From contig SPCN01000065.1 in assembly GCA_004525465.1 (NCBI GenBank), forward strand, positions 1-10,074: DNA of 10,074 nucleotides, given 5' to 3'. Position 1 is the first letter of the stretch. Each line of letters begins with the position of its first letter. Positions 1 to 6,949 of this stretch are shown piece after piece. A program made the position numbers and the translations under genes. This stretch comes from Chrysiogenales bacterium. Its GTDB lineage: Bacteria; Acidobacteriota; Aminicenantia; UBA2199. The notes beneath the pieces were generated by a model. The model made no database searches and was not told the DNA's origin. It saw only the letters and a list, made by a program, of their open reading frames with translations.

Positions 1-422
1 AGCAGCAGCTTATCGTAGGTGGGGATTTCCAGGATCGCCGTATGCGACAGGACGCCGTTCTTGGCCACCAGGTTGTATTCCTTGTTAAGGATGGGTTTCA
101 AATAATATGGCGTGGAGATCAGACCTTTCATCAGCAGGTCGGCTTTGCCGTCAATGATCATGCGCACGGCCTTGTCACCGCTCTTTTTTTCATCGGGCTC
201 ATGCACGATCTCGAACAGACCGGGATCGATCTTCAATTTGGCGCATACAGCGCGGATGACTTTTTCATCGCCGATCAGGATGGCGTCGACGATCTTTTCG
301 TTCACGGCGCGCCGGGTTGCCAGGATAGTGTCTTCATCCTGGCCGAAGGCCACGGCCATTTTGTAATTTTTCTTTGTTTTTACCAGGTTTTCAATTTCAC
401 TCAACTTACGCATCGGGTTCAT
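1..422 (-). CDS. ptb: Phosphate butyryltransferase, N-terminal part (runs off the window)
   Basis: Predicted cytoplasmic enzyme that exchanges CoA of butyryl-CoA (or a related short or branched acyl-CoA) for phosphate, giving the acyl phosphate used by butyrate kinase. Only 140 codons are present; the family is about 300 residues, so over half lies beyond position 1. Visible family motifs are ADLLMKG (residues 94-100) followed by LSHTAILEIP (125-134), in the order and spacing expected of Ptb/Pta-type acyltransferases. The ATG at 422-420 is preferred because AGGAGG sits six bases upstream; an internal ATG at 413 lacks this. The start overlaps the stop of the upstream kinase gene as ATGA, so translation is probably coupled. 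The kinase partner favours Ptb over phosphate acetyltransferase. Acyl-chain preference cannot be read from the sequence. Confidence 0.93.
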   Translation of the reverse strand, partial: MNPMRKLSEIENLVKTKKNYKMAVAFGQDEDTILATRRAVNEKIVDAILIGDEKVIRAVCAKLKIDPGLFEIVHEPDEKKSGDKAVRMIIDGKADLLMKGLISTPYYLKPILNKEYNLVAKNGVLSHTAILEIPTYDKLL

Positions 423-1507
423 TTCATTCCTCCTGAATATGTCCAATGTTTAGGGGCTTCTTCTCCAGTTAAAACGCGCAGCGCACCCTGGGCCAATGCC
501 GGCAATTCATCCTCTCCGGGCAGGACGATCAGTTGGGCCAGGAATTCGACGCGGCGGCGGATGAGTTCGACGAAATACTGGTCGTAGGCGATGCCCCCGG
601 TCAGAACAATGGCATCTATTTTCCCTTCCAGCACCGGGGCTAGCGAGCCGATCTCCTTGGCCACGTTGTAGGCCATGGCTTCAAAGATCATAGAGGCGTC
701 GCGGTCGCCGGCCTTGACCATTTCTTCCACTTTTCTCATGTCGTTTATTTTGAGATGGGCGACGATGCCGCCCATGCCGGTGATTTTTTTCTTGAGTGCG
801 ACCCAGTTGTATTTCCCGGAAAGCGCCATTTCGATCAAGCTCCAGCTGGGCAGCGAACCGGCGCGCTCGGGCGCGAAAGGCCCGTCGCCGTTCAGGGCGT
901 TGTTTACATCTATCACCTGGCCGTTGAGATGGGCGCCGATGGAAATGCCGCCTCCCAAATGGGCGACGATCAGCCGGCAATTCTGGTAGGGCCTTCCGAG
1001 TTTTTTGGCCGCCTCGCGGGCCGCCGCTTTCTGGTTAAGGGCATGAAAAATGCTGACGCGGCGGATTTCCGGCAAACCGGTGATCCTGGCGATATCAGCC
1101 ATTTCATCCACCACCACCGGATCGACAATAAAGGCGTCGACCGGGACGATCCTGGCGATATCGCTGGCCAGCAATGCTCCCAGGTTAGAAGCGTGCTCCA
1201 TTTTGTTATTTTTTAAAAAATCGATCATTTCATCATTGACCCGGTAGGTACCGGAGGCCATGGGAGTTAGCAATCCGCCCCGGCCGACCACGGCCGCCAG
1301 CAGTTTAATGTCAAAAGTATTCTTCTTTAAAAAATCAAGGATCACTTTTTCCCGGAAATTGTACTGGTCCATGATCCTGGGAAATGGTGCCAATTCATCA
1401 GCCGAGTGCGAAATATTCTGGCCCAGAAATTTTTCTTCACCAAGAAATATCGCGATCTTGGTTGAGGTTGATCCAGGGTTGATTGCCAGGATATATTTGT
1501 TTGCCAT
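419..1507 (-). CDS. buk: Butyrate kinase
   Basis: Cytoplasmic acetokinase-family enzyme that transfers phosphate from butyryl phosphate to ADP, giving butyrate and ATP, the last step of butyrate fermentation (isobutyrate or other branched acids are also possible). The 362-residue length fits the family. Visible motifs are the N-terminal phosphate-binding NPGSTSTK (10-17), HALNQK (155-160), the glycine-rich AHLGGGISIGAH (182-193), NGDGPFAPERAGSLP (206-220) and the C-terminal TGGIAYD (303-309). The start is ATG at 1507 with GAGG about 11 bases upstream, a rather weak and distant site. It overlaps ptb by four bases and lies 46 bp after a TPR gene on the same strand. No terminator is visible in that gap, so a TPR-buk-ptb transcript is possible. 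No promoter close to buk stands out. Confidence 0.96.
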   Translation of the reverse strand: MANKYILAINPGSTSTKIAIFLGEEKFLGQNISHSADELAPFPRIMDQYNFREKVILDFLKKNTFDIKLLAAVVGRGGLLTPMASGTYRVNDEMIDFLKNNKMEHASNLGALLASDIARIVPVDAFIVDPVVVDEMADIARITGLPEIRRVSIFHALNQKAAAREAAKKLGRPYQNCRLIVAHLGGGISIGAHLNGQVIDVNNALNGDGPFAPERAGSLPSWSLIEMALSGKYNWVALKKKITGMGGIVAHLKINDMRKVEEMVKAGDRDASMIFEAMAYNVAKEIGSLAPVLEGKIDAIVLTGGIAYDQYFVELIRRRVEFLAQLIVLPGEDELPALAQGALRVLTGEEAPKHWTYSGGMK

Positions 1508-1553
1508 TACTGAATTTACCTCAAAAGCGAGTTTTTTGCAAGGGGGGAATCCT

Positions 1554-2297
1554 CTATTTCGTATATTTTTTGAGCAATTTCTGCCCTTCGACCTTGTCTT
1601 TTTCGGTTTCCGGGATCAACTGCGGATCGGGTTCCATGCTCAAAAGTTCCTGCAGTGTCTGGACAGCCAGCTTTTCCTCGTCCAGTGCCCAGTAGGTCTC
1701 AGCCAGAAACAGCAGATTAACCGAATTTTTAGGGGCGATCTCCCGGCACTTTTCCAGGTTCAGGCGCGACTTCTTGTTGCTGCCGCCGAAAAGGCCGGGC
1801 ACTTTGAAATACAGCCGCCCGAGAACACAGTAAGCGCCGCCGTTTTCGAAGCTGCCGTCGATGGCGATGGCCTTGTTCATTTCAGAGATTATGGCGCCTT
1901 TCAGGAACAACGACTTGAGTACGCCCCGGGTTTCACCGTACATGCCGGTATGCACACCCAACCAATAGTGGCCTGCGACGTCGTTGGGCCTGAGCGCGAC
2001 TGCTTTTTTGCAGATAGCCATGGCCTGCTTGAATATCTCCAGTTTTTCCTTTTTGTCGGTAGAATTGTCGCCGACATAATACATAATCTTTGCGTTTTTC
2101 CACAGAGTTACATAATGATCGGGTGCCAGGCGCAGGGCTTCCTGGTATTTGGCCAGGGCTTGGACGGCCAGAAGCGGATCCTGTCGCTGCGCGTACAACG
2201 CGTCTCCTTCAGCGATTAGATCTTCCGGCGTCTGTGCCGGAGCTTGCGTTCCAAGTAACGCCAGAGTCATCAGAACCATAAATGTTTTTTTGATCAT
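1554..2297 (-). CDS. Secreted TPR protein resembling TRAP-associated TatT / RMD-type proteins
   Basis: A 247-residue protein with a Sec signal peptide (MIKK, hydrophobic to about residue 17, probable cleavage after AQ at 21-22) and no lipobox cysteine, so likely periplasmic and soluble. The mature part is helical with TPR-like units near 27-60, 83-117, 140-190 and 193-222. The stretch HYWLGVHTGMYGETRG (110-125), followed by YCVLGRLYFKVPGLFGGSNK (156-175), resembles the signature of TatT-component and RMD-type TPR families; this is from memory of those families. The function is unknown; TPRs usually mediate protein contacts. GGAGG lies five bases before the ATG. A TATGAT at 2318-2323 on the minus strand could be a -10 box, but I see no convincing -35. 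It is 46 bp from buk, which may be coincidental. Confidence 0.82.
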   Translation of the reverse strand: MIKKTFMVLMTLALLGTQAPAQTPEDLIAEGDALYAQRQDPLLAVQALAKYQEALRLAPDHYVTLWKNAKIMYYVGDNSTDKKEKLEIFKQAMAICKKAVALRPNDVAGHYWLGVHTGMYGETRGVLKSLFLKGAIISEMNKAIAIDGSFENGGAYCVLGRLYFKVPGLFGGSNKKSRLNLEKCREIAPKNSVNLLFLAETYWALDEEKLAVQTLQELLSMEPDPQLIPETEKDKVEGQKLLKKYTK

Positions 2298-2361
2298 GTA
2301 TCCTCCTGTGAGATTCTATCATAATGGGAGATCTTAATGTAATTCCCTTTGCCCAATTTCT

Positions 2362-2424
2362 GTAGGGGCGGACCACCGTGTCCGCCCGCCGCTTGAAAGG
2401 GCAGACACGGAGGCCTGCCTCTAT
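2362..2424. repeat. Imperfect inverted repeat, 26-bp arms with an 11-bp loop
   Basis: The arms at 2362-2387 and 2399-2424 match at 20 of 26 positions as an inverted repeat, with the shared core CCGTGTC and flanking GCCC. The spacer is 2388-2398. Its form (GTAGGGGCGGAC opening a G+C-rich palindrome) resembles dispersed intergenic palindromes in many uncultured bacterial genomes. It lies between the ABC-F stop and the TPR start. It lacks a clear T-run on the minus strand, so it is not a classic terminator, though a folded transcript could still protect or end the ABC-F mRNA. Confidence 0.7.
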
Positions 2425-2438
2425 GGAGTAACGATATT

Positions 2439-4424
2439 TTATTTGTTTTCGAGTTCATCCAGGCGATGCATCAACTCTTCCCAGTAAGGCAATAGTTCTT
2501 CAAGGCGGCGTTTGGCGCGGTTCAACTCCTGCATCAGCGGCTTGATGCGGGCTGATTCCCGCAACAATTCCGGATCGCATAACTGCTCCTGATTCCGGGT
2601 TTTGATGGTTTCCAACTCCACTATCTCCCCTTCAAGTTTATGAAGTTTCCGGGCAATGTCCTTTTTGATCATTCCACGCTGGTTCCTTTGTTCGGCTTCC
2701 AGGCGGCGCAGTTCCCGGGACTTATCAGTTTTTTTAGAGCCGGGGGGAGATGCCCCCAACTCAGACCCCGCTACTTCCGTGGAACCTGTTTCCGCAAGTT
2801 CATATTGCGCGGCGACAGCCCTTTCCGCGTCTCGCTTCTCTATGAAATAAGAGTAATTGCCTATATATTCATGCAGGCTTCCGTTGCGGATCTCGAAAAC
2901 GCGCCGCACCAGGTGGTCCAGAAAATAGCGGTCGTGGGAAACAAGGATGATGGTCCCGGAATAGTGCAGCAAGGCGTTTTGGAAAATGTCCTTGGTCTTG
3001 ACGTCCAGGTGATTGGTCGGCTCGTCGAGGATCAGGCAGTTGCTGTCGCGCAGCAGGATCTTGACCAGGGCCAGGCGGCTCTTTTCTCCGCCCGAAAGCA
3101 CGGCCACAGGTTTGTGGATGTCGTCTCCGGAGAAAAGGAAGGCTCCCAGCAAGTTCCTCATTTCCAGGTCGCTGGCTTGGCTTTCGCCATCTCGTACCTC
3201 CTGCCAGACCGTGCGTCCGTAGGTTACATTCTGCTGGCTTTCCTGGGAAAAGAAAGCCGGCTTAACCTGAAAGCCCCATTGCACGGATCCCTGGCTGGGC
3301 TTTTCCTTCTGAGCCAGAATACGGGCCAGGGTGGATTTTCCGGCTCCATTGACACCAAGAAGAGCGATCTTTTCGCCGCGGCTTACCATGAAATTGATAT
3401 TAGAAAAAACGGTTAGTTTTCCATAATTTTTAGCCAATTCCCTGACGCTAAGAACCTCCTTACCGCTGCGTTTTGCTTCCGGAAAGCGGAAATTAACCTT
3501 TCTGGTTTTTTCGCCTGCGGGGACCAGGTCAAATTTTTCCAATTGCTTGATGCGGCTCTGAACTTCGGAAGCCTTGCTGGCTTTGGCTCGAAAGCGGTCT
3601 ATATAAGTCTGGATGCGATTGATCTCGGCTTTTTGCAACTCGCGCCGCTTTTGCAGGGCAATTGCTCTTTTCTCTTTTTCCTTGAGGTAATGTGAATAAT
3701 TACCCTTGTAAATGGTGATCTTGCCCCGATCGAGTTCAGCGATCTGGTTGACCATCTTGTCCAGGAACATGTGGTCATGGGAAATGGCCATCAGGGTGCC
3801 GCTGTAATTTCTAAGGTAATTTTCAAGCCATTCCATGCTTTCGGTGTCCAGGTGATTGGTCGGTTCGTCCAGGAGAATGATATCCGGTTCGGCGAGCAGG
3901 ATGACGGCCAGGAATATCCTCATTTTCCAGCCGCCGGAAAAATCGCGGCAGTTTTTTTCATCATCGCCGGAATGGAAACCCAGGCCTTTGAGGATGCGCC
4001 GGGCCCGGGCTTCAAAGCCGTAGCCGTCCCGGATCAGGAATGCTTCAGCCGCGGCGTCGTATTTTTTCAGATCAGCGGCAAAACCTGCCTCGCGGTGGTC
4101 GCCGCCGGCGATCTTGTCCTGGTAATTCCTGATGTTCTTTTCCAGCAGTTCATGGCCTGTTTTCCTTTTCAGGTACTCCATGACCGGCAAAGGCTCCAGC
4201 TCGACCAGGTCCTGGGGCAGGTAGCCGATGCGCCTGTTCTTGGCGATCTCGATCATTCCGTCGTCCAGGGAGGTTCCACCTTTGATGGCCCTGAACAGCG
4301 TGGTTTTGCCAGTGCCGTTGTTGCCGACCAGGCCGATGCGGCTCCTTTCAGTGATCAGCCAGGAGATTTTCGCGAAAATAATTTTGTCGTTGTACGTCAG
4401 GCCGATATTCTGCAGGCTGATCAT
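2439..4424 (-). CDS. ABC-F family ATPase (Uup/YdiF-like)
   Basis: A soluble protein with two ABC ATPase domains and no membrane segment; ABC-F proteins act on the ribosome rather than as transporters. From the chosen ATG it has 661 residues. Domain 1 has Walker A GNNGTGKTT (34-42), signature FSGGW (162-166) and Walker B with DEPTNHLD (186-193). A charged helical linker follows at about 236-306. Domain 2 has GVNGAGKST (357-365), LSGGE (443-447) and DEPTNHLD (467-474). A charged, probably coiled-coil C-terminal extension (about 565-661) is typical of Uup/YdiF-like members. The ATG at 4424 is chosen because AAGGAG lies 11 bases upstream; the in-frame GTG at 4436 overlaps that motif. Both ATPase sites look intact. 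Role by family: translation factor or ribosome rescue. Antibiotic resistance is not supported by context. The binding-protein gene ends 104 bp upstream on the same strand. Confidence 0.93.
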   Translation of the reverse strand: MISLQNIGLTYNDKIIFAKISWLITERSRIGLVGNNGTGKTTLFRAIKGGTSLDDGMIEIAKNRRIGYLPQDLVELEPLPVMEYLKRKTGHELLEKNIRNYQDKIAGGDHREAGFAADLKKYDAAAEAFLIRDGYGFEARARRILKGLGFHSGDDEKNCRDFSGGWKMRIFLAVILLAEPDIILLDEPTNHLDTESMEWLENYLRNYSGTLMAISHDHMFLDKMVNQIAELDRGKITIYKGNYSHYLKEKEKRAIALQKRRELQKAEINRIQTYIDRFRAKASKASEVQSRIKQLEKFDLVPAGEKTRKVNFRFPEAKRSGKEVLSVRELAKNYGKLTVFSNINFMVSRGEKIALLGVNGAGKSTLARILAQKEKPSQGSVQWGFQVKPAFFSQESQQNVTYGRTVWQEVRDGESQASDLEMRNLLGAFLFSGDDIHKPVAVLSGGEKSRLALVKILLRDSNCLILDEPTNHLDVKTKDIFQNALLHYSGTIILVSHDRYFLDHLVRRVFEIRNGSLHEYIGNYSYFIEKRDAERAVAAQYELAETGSTEVAGSELGASPPGSKKTDKSRELRRLEAEQRNQRGMIKKDIARKLHKLEGEIVELETIKTRNQEQLCDPELLRESARIKPLMQELNRAKRRLEELLPYWEELMHRLDELENK

Positions 4425-4528
4425 GCTGAGGTGCACTCCTTAATGAAATCCTTTTTTGCTGACTTGCGACTGAAAACATTGTCTTAATCCAACCCGATTT
4501 TCAGCGGCAGGCGCCTATTGAAAAATTT

Positions 4529-5371
4529 CTATATCTTGTCGGTGAGTACCTTGGCGTCCTGGACGAATTCGATGATCTTGTTTTCCCTGATCAGATCAGC
4601 CAGGATTTTGTTGACCCGTTCCAATAGGTCGTTGTCGCTTTTTTTTACGGCGATGGCCGAGCCCAGAGGAATGGAGTCGGTACTGCACTCCATGTTTATT
4701 AAGTCCTTGTTTGTGAAGGCATAAGCATCGGCCACCGGCTTTTCCAAAATGACGGCGTCGAGCTTCTGCAGGCGCAGGGCGTTGATCAACTCGGTGATGC
4801 TCTCGTGAAAGAAAAAGGTGGCACCGCTGATCGATTTGCGGGCCATGTCTTCCTGGATCGACCCTGATTGCGTTCCCACCACCTTGCCGCGCAGGTCTTC
4901 CAACTGTTTGATCCTGTCCTTGTCCGCGGTCCGGATAAGCATATTCTGGATGGCCTGATAATAGGGGATAGAAAAATCGGCGACCAGCTTGCGGCTTTCG
5001 GTGGGACTCAGCCCGGCCAGGGCCAGATCGATGCGCTCGGCGATCAACTCATCGAACAACTGGCTGAAAACAATGTCCCTGATCTCCAGCGTGACATTCA
5101 GGTTGGCGGCGATGGCTTCGGCGATGTCGATATCGATGCCGACCATCTCGTCTTCAAGTTCGGGGAGCAGGTGGAATTCGTAGGGCGGATAGTCGCTGCT
5201 GGTGCCGACCACGATCTTGCCGGCAGCCTTGATCTTTTCCAGCTTGCCTGATTTCTTTTTGATCTCCTGGGTCTGCATTCCGCAGCCCGCTTGCCAGAAG
5301 AATCCAAGCAGGCAGAGAACCAAGAAGGCGCCCAATACGGTCCTGTTAAGCCTGAATATTTTGTTTGACAT
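4529..5371 (-). CDS. Polar amino acid ABC transporter substrate-binding lipoprotein (SBP family 3)
   Basis: Periplasmic-binding-protein fold of the HisJ/GlnH type: captures an amino acid or related small solute and presents it to an ABC permease. The 280 residues begin with a basic, hydrophobic signal sequence (1-26). A lipobox-like QAGC ends at Cys30; Gln at -3 is unusual, so lipid attachment is likely but not certain. The mature domain starts at about residue 43 and shows VGTSSDYPPYEF (55-66), VGIDIDIAEAIA (77-88) and LSPTESRKLVADFS (121-134), whose Arg127 is the expected ligand carboxylate contact, then GKVVGTQSGS (162-171). Glu209 stands where many relatives have Asp, so ligand preference may differ. 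GGGAGG five bases before ATG 5371 fixes the start; a longer in-frame ATG at 5428 lacks it and overlaps the promoter. No permease or ATPase partner is adjacent. Confidence 0.92.
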   Translation of the reverse strand: MSNKIFRLNRTVLGAFLVLCLLGFFWQAGCGMQTQEIKKKSGKLEKIKAAGKIVVGTSSDYPPYEFHLLPELEDEMVGIDIDIAEAIAANLNVTLEIRDIVFSQLFDELIAERIDLALAGLSPTESRKLVADFSIPYYQAIQNMLIRTADKDRIKQLEDLRGKVVGTQSGSIQEDMARKSISGATFFFHESITELINALRLQKLDAVILEKPVADAYAFTNKDLINMECSTDSIPLGSAIAVKKSDNDLLERVNKILADLIRENKIIEFVQDAKVLTDKI

Positions 5372-5399
5372 CCTGACCTCCCTAATATGACTTGTAATA

Positions 5400-5428
5400 A
5401 ACATAACAAATGGCTTTTTTTTTGTCAA
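5400..5428 (-). promoter_or_regulatory. Sigma70-type promoter for the substrate-binding protein gene
   Basis: On the minus strand there is a perfect -35 TTGACA (5428-5423), a 17-base spacer starting with an A-tract, and a -10 TATGTT (5405-5400, four of six consensus). The predicted start of transcription is near 5393, giving a leader of about 20 bases that contains the GGGAGG ribosome-binding site of the gene starting at 5371. Confidence 0.66.
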
Positions 5429-5479
5429 ATTACCTGCATGTTTCTCATTCCAGGGCCGGAAAATAAGCGTGGCTGTGAT

Positions 5480-5508
5480 TTGACAACCCCGGCGAATAAT
5501 GATATTTT
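5480..5508 (+). promoter_or_regulatory. Sigma70-type promoter for tRNA-Leu and probably the genes after it
   Basis: A perfect -35 TTGACA (5480-5485), 17-base spacer and -10 TATTTT (5503-5508, four of six consensus) would start transcription near 5515, about eight bases before the mature tRNA. It faces away from the binding-protein promoter; the two -35 boxes are 51 bp apart. Confidence 0.65.
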
Positions 5509-5522
5509 CGCTTTAAGCGGGC

Positions 5523-5604
5523 GCGAAAGTGGTGGAATTGGCAGACACGTCAGACTTAGGATCTGGTGCCGCGAGGCTTGGGGGTTCGAGTCCCCCCTTT
5601 CGCA
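5523..5604 (+). tRNA. tRNA-Leu, anticodon UAG (reads CUA and other CUN codons)
   Basis: An 82-base class II tRNA. The seven-bp acceptor stem pairs GCGAAAG (5523-5529) with CTTTCGC (5597-5603), and the discriminator is A5604 as expected for leucine. The anticodon stem has TCAGA facing TCTGG around the loop CTTAGGA (5555-5561), so the anticodon is TAG at 5557-5559. The long variable arm forms GCC-GCGA-GGC, and the T arm shows GGGGG-TTCGAGT-CCCCC. CCA is not encoded and must be added after transcription. No terminator is visible in the 36 bases before the next gene. Confidence 0.97.
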
Positions 5605-5640
5605 AATTCATAATCCCGGCCGAAAGAAGGACATCTCCAT

Positions 5641-6126
5641 ATGAATCATATCCGGGTGCGCCGGAGACAAGTGAAAAACCGGTTTCATTTCTCCTTTATT
5701 TTGCTGCTGGCCTGTTCTGCATGCGCGATCATGACCGAACCGCAGGCCCGGAATGTCTTGCGCCGCCAAATTGTCGGTCTCGCCCAAAACCTGGCCGGCA
5801 TCCCCTATGTGTATGGCGGCAGCGACATCGACGGCTTTGACTGCAGCGGCCTGGTGTTCTACGTTTATGATTGTTTTGGCATACGCTTGCCGCGCAGTGC
5901 CCGCGAACAGGCCCAGATCAAAAGCGCCATCAAGTTGAAGTTCGCCGCTCCCGGGGATATTTTGGTTTTTAAACTGAAAAAAATTTGGCATTCGGCTATT
6001 TATATTGGCAAAAATCGCTTTGTCCACGCTCCCAATGCCGAGGGATGGGTCAGGTTTGAGACTCTGAACGAATACTGGCGGTCGCATTTGCACACCGTGG
6101 TGGCGGTTTTACCAAGCGGACGTTGA
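5641..6126 (+). CDS. NlpC/P60 family lipoprotein, cell-wall peptidase
   Basis: A small (161-residue) cysteine peptidase predicted to cut peptidoglycan stem peptides (typically gamma-D-Glu to diamino acid bonds). The N-terminal signal sequence ends in LLAC at Cys25, a good lipobox, so it is probably membrane-anchored in the envelope. The single NlpC/P60 domain covers about 41-150. It has IPYVYGGSDIDGFDCSGLV with catalytic Cys68, then WHSAIYIG with His117, and a third polar residue at His129 in FVHAP. The ATG at 5641 has AAGGA nine bases upstream. A GTG at 5671, with GGAG five bases upstream, gives a tighter signal peptide (VKNRFHFSFILLLAC) and is a real alternative. It lies 36 bp after tRNA-Leu and 12 bp before the LolD-like gene, consistent with one operon. 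Confidence 0.93.
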   Translation: MNHIRVRRRQVKNRFHFSFILLLACSACAIMTEPQARNVLRRQIVGLAQNLAGIPYVYGGSDIDGFDCSGLVFYVYDCFGIRLPRSAREQAQIKSAIKLKFAAPGDILVFKLKKIWHSAIYIGKNRFVHAPNAEGWVRFETLNEYWRSHLHTVVAVLPSGR

Positions 6127-6138
6127 CCGGGAGGCAGC

Positions 6139-6822
6139 ATGGCGGATATTATTCTGGAAGCATTGGCTATTGAGAAAAGTTTCACCCAACCAGACAAAAA
6201 AAAGCTGGTCATTCTGCAGAACCTCAATCTGCGTATGGAGCAGGGGAGCGTAGTGGCCATAACCGGCGCCTCTGGTTCCGGGAAAAGCACCTTGCTGCAC
6301 CTGCTGGGTTCTCTGGATTCTCCGGACCACGGACAGGTGTGTTTTGCCGGACAGGACATCGGTGCCTTCAGTCGCAAGCGGCTGGCCGTTTATCGCAACC
6401 GGGACATCGGATTCGTTTTTCAATTCCATTACCTGATGCCCGAACTGACAGTCAGTGAAAATGTGGCATCACCCGGTTTGATCCAGCAGTTCAATCGTAA
6501 ACTGGCTTTTTCCACCGCTCAAGGTCTGCTTGGCGAGGTCGGCCTGCATGACAAGCTTGAGGCCATGCCCTACCAATTGTCCGGGGGAGAAAAGCAGCGC
6601 GCGGCCATCGCCCGCAGCCTGGTCAACGGTCCGCGGCTGCTGCTGGCAGACGAGCCCACCGGCAGTTTGGATTGGAAAACCGGGGAAGGTGTATTTGCCG
6701 TATTCAAGCGCATGATTCGTGAGCGTGGACTCAGTGCCGTCATCGCCACCCACAACCCGCAGCTGGCGGCATTGGCCGACAGGAGATATCTTTTGTACGG
6801 GGGCAATTTGCAGGAGATTTAA
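6139..6822 (+). CDS. lolD: LolD-like ABC transporter ATP-binding protein
   Basis: A 227-residue ATPase that should power a LolCDE-type complex, which extracts lipoproteins from the inner membrane for delivery to the outer membrane. Motifs are complete: Walker A GASGSGKST (43-51), Q-loop region FVFQFHYLMPELTVSENV (92-109), which closely follows the LolD pattern, signature LSGGEKQR (147-154), Walker B LLLADEPTGSLD (167-178) and the switch His205 in ATHNP. There are no membrane segments. GGGAGG sits four bases before the ATG, and the gap from the NlpC lipoprotein gene is 12 bp, so co-translation from one mRNA is likely. No LolC/LolE permease gene is next to it; the downstream 424 bp is non-coding. 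MacB or FtsE-type ATPases are relatives, but the Q-loop pattern favours LolD. Confidence 0.88.
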   Translation: MADIILEALAIEKSFTQPDKKKLVILQNLNLRMEQGSVVAITGASGSGKSTLLHLLGSLDSPDHGQVCFAGQDIGAFSRKRLAVYRNRDIGFVFQFHYLMPELTVSENVASPGLIQQFNRKLAFSTAQGLLGEVGLHDKLEAMPYQLSGGEKQRAAIARSLVNGPRLLLADEPTGSLDWKTGEGVFAVFKRMIRERGLSAVIATHNPQLAALADRRYLLYGGNLQEI

Positions 6823-6882
6823 GAACGTGACGCCTAACGTATGACGAGGAAGAAAAAAGCACCAAATTCCAATGTCCTAAAC

Positions 6883-6917
6883 AGGGGCCAGGGTACAGGG
6901 GATAGGGTATAGGGTAA
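6883..6917. repeat. Heptanucleotide tandem repeat, five degenerate AGGGTAT-like units
   Basis: The units in order are AGGGGCC, AGGGTAC, AGGGGAT, AGGGTAT and AGGGTAA, with an exact seven-base period. AGGG is kept in every unit and the last three bases vary. It starts 60 bp after the LolD-like stop codon and lies inside the composite repeat. Confidence 0.8.
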
Positions 6918-6949
6918 GAATAAACGAGGAATCATAATCGCTCTCCTCA

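Noticed and set aside
1260..2219. A 319-codon plus-strand open frame
   Set aside because: It lies opposite buk and the TPR gene, spans the gap between them and shows no family motifs. The minus-strand genes have clear motifs and ribosome-binding sites.
2640..3416. Long plus-strand open frames opposite the ABC-F gene (also 3771-4487)
   Set aside because: Both mirror conserved ABC-F coding sequence and have no recognisable domain.
2439..4424. ABC-F gene as an antibiotic-resistance factor
   Set aside because: The long charged C-terminal extension and plain housekeeping neighbourhood fit Uup/YdiF-like members; nothing nearby suggests resistance.
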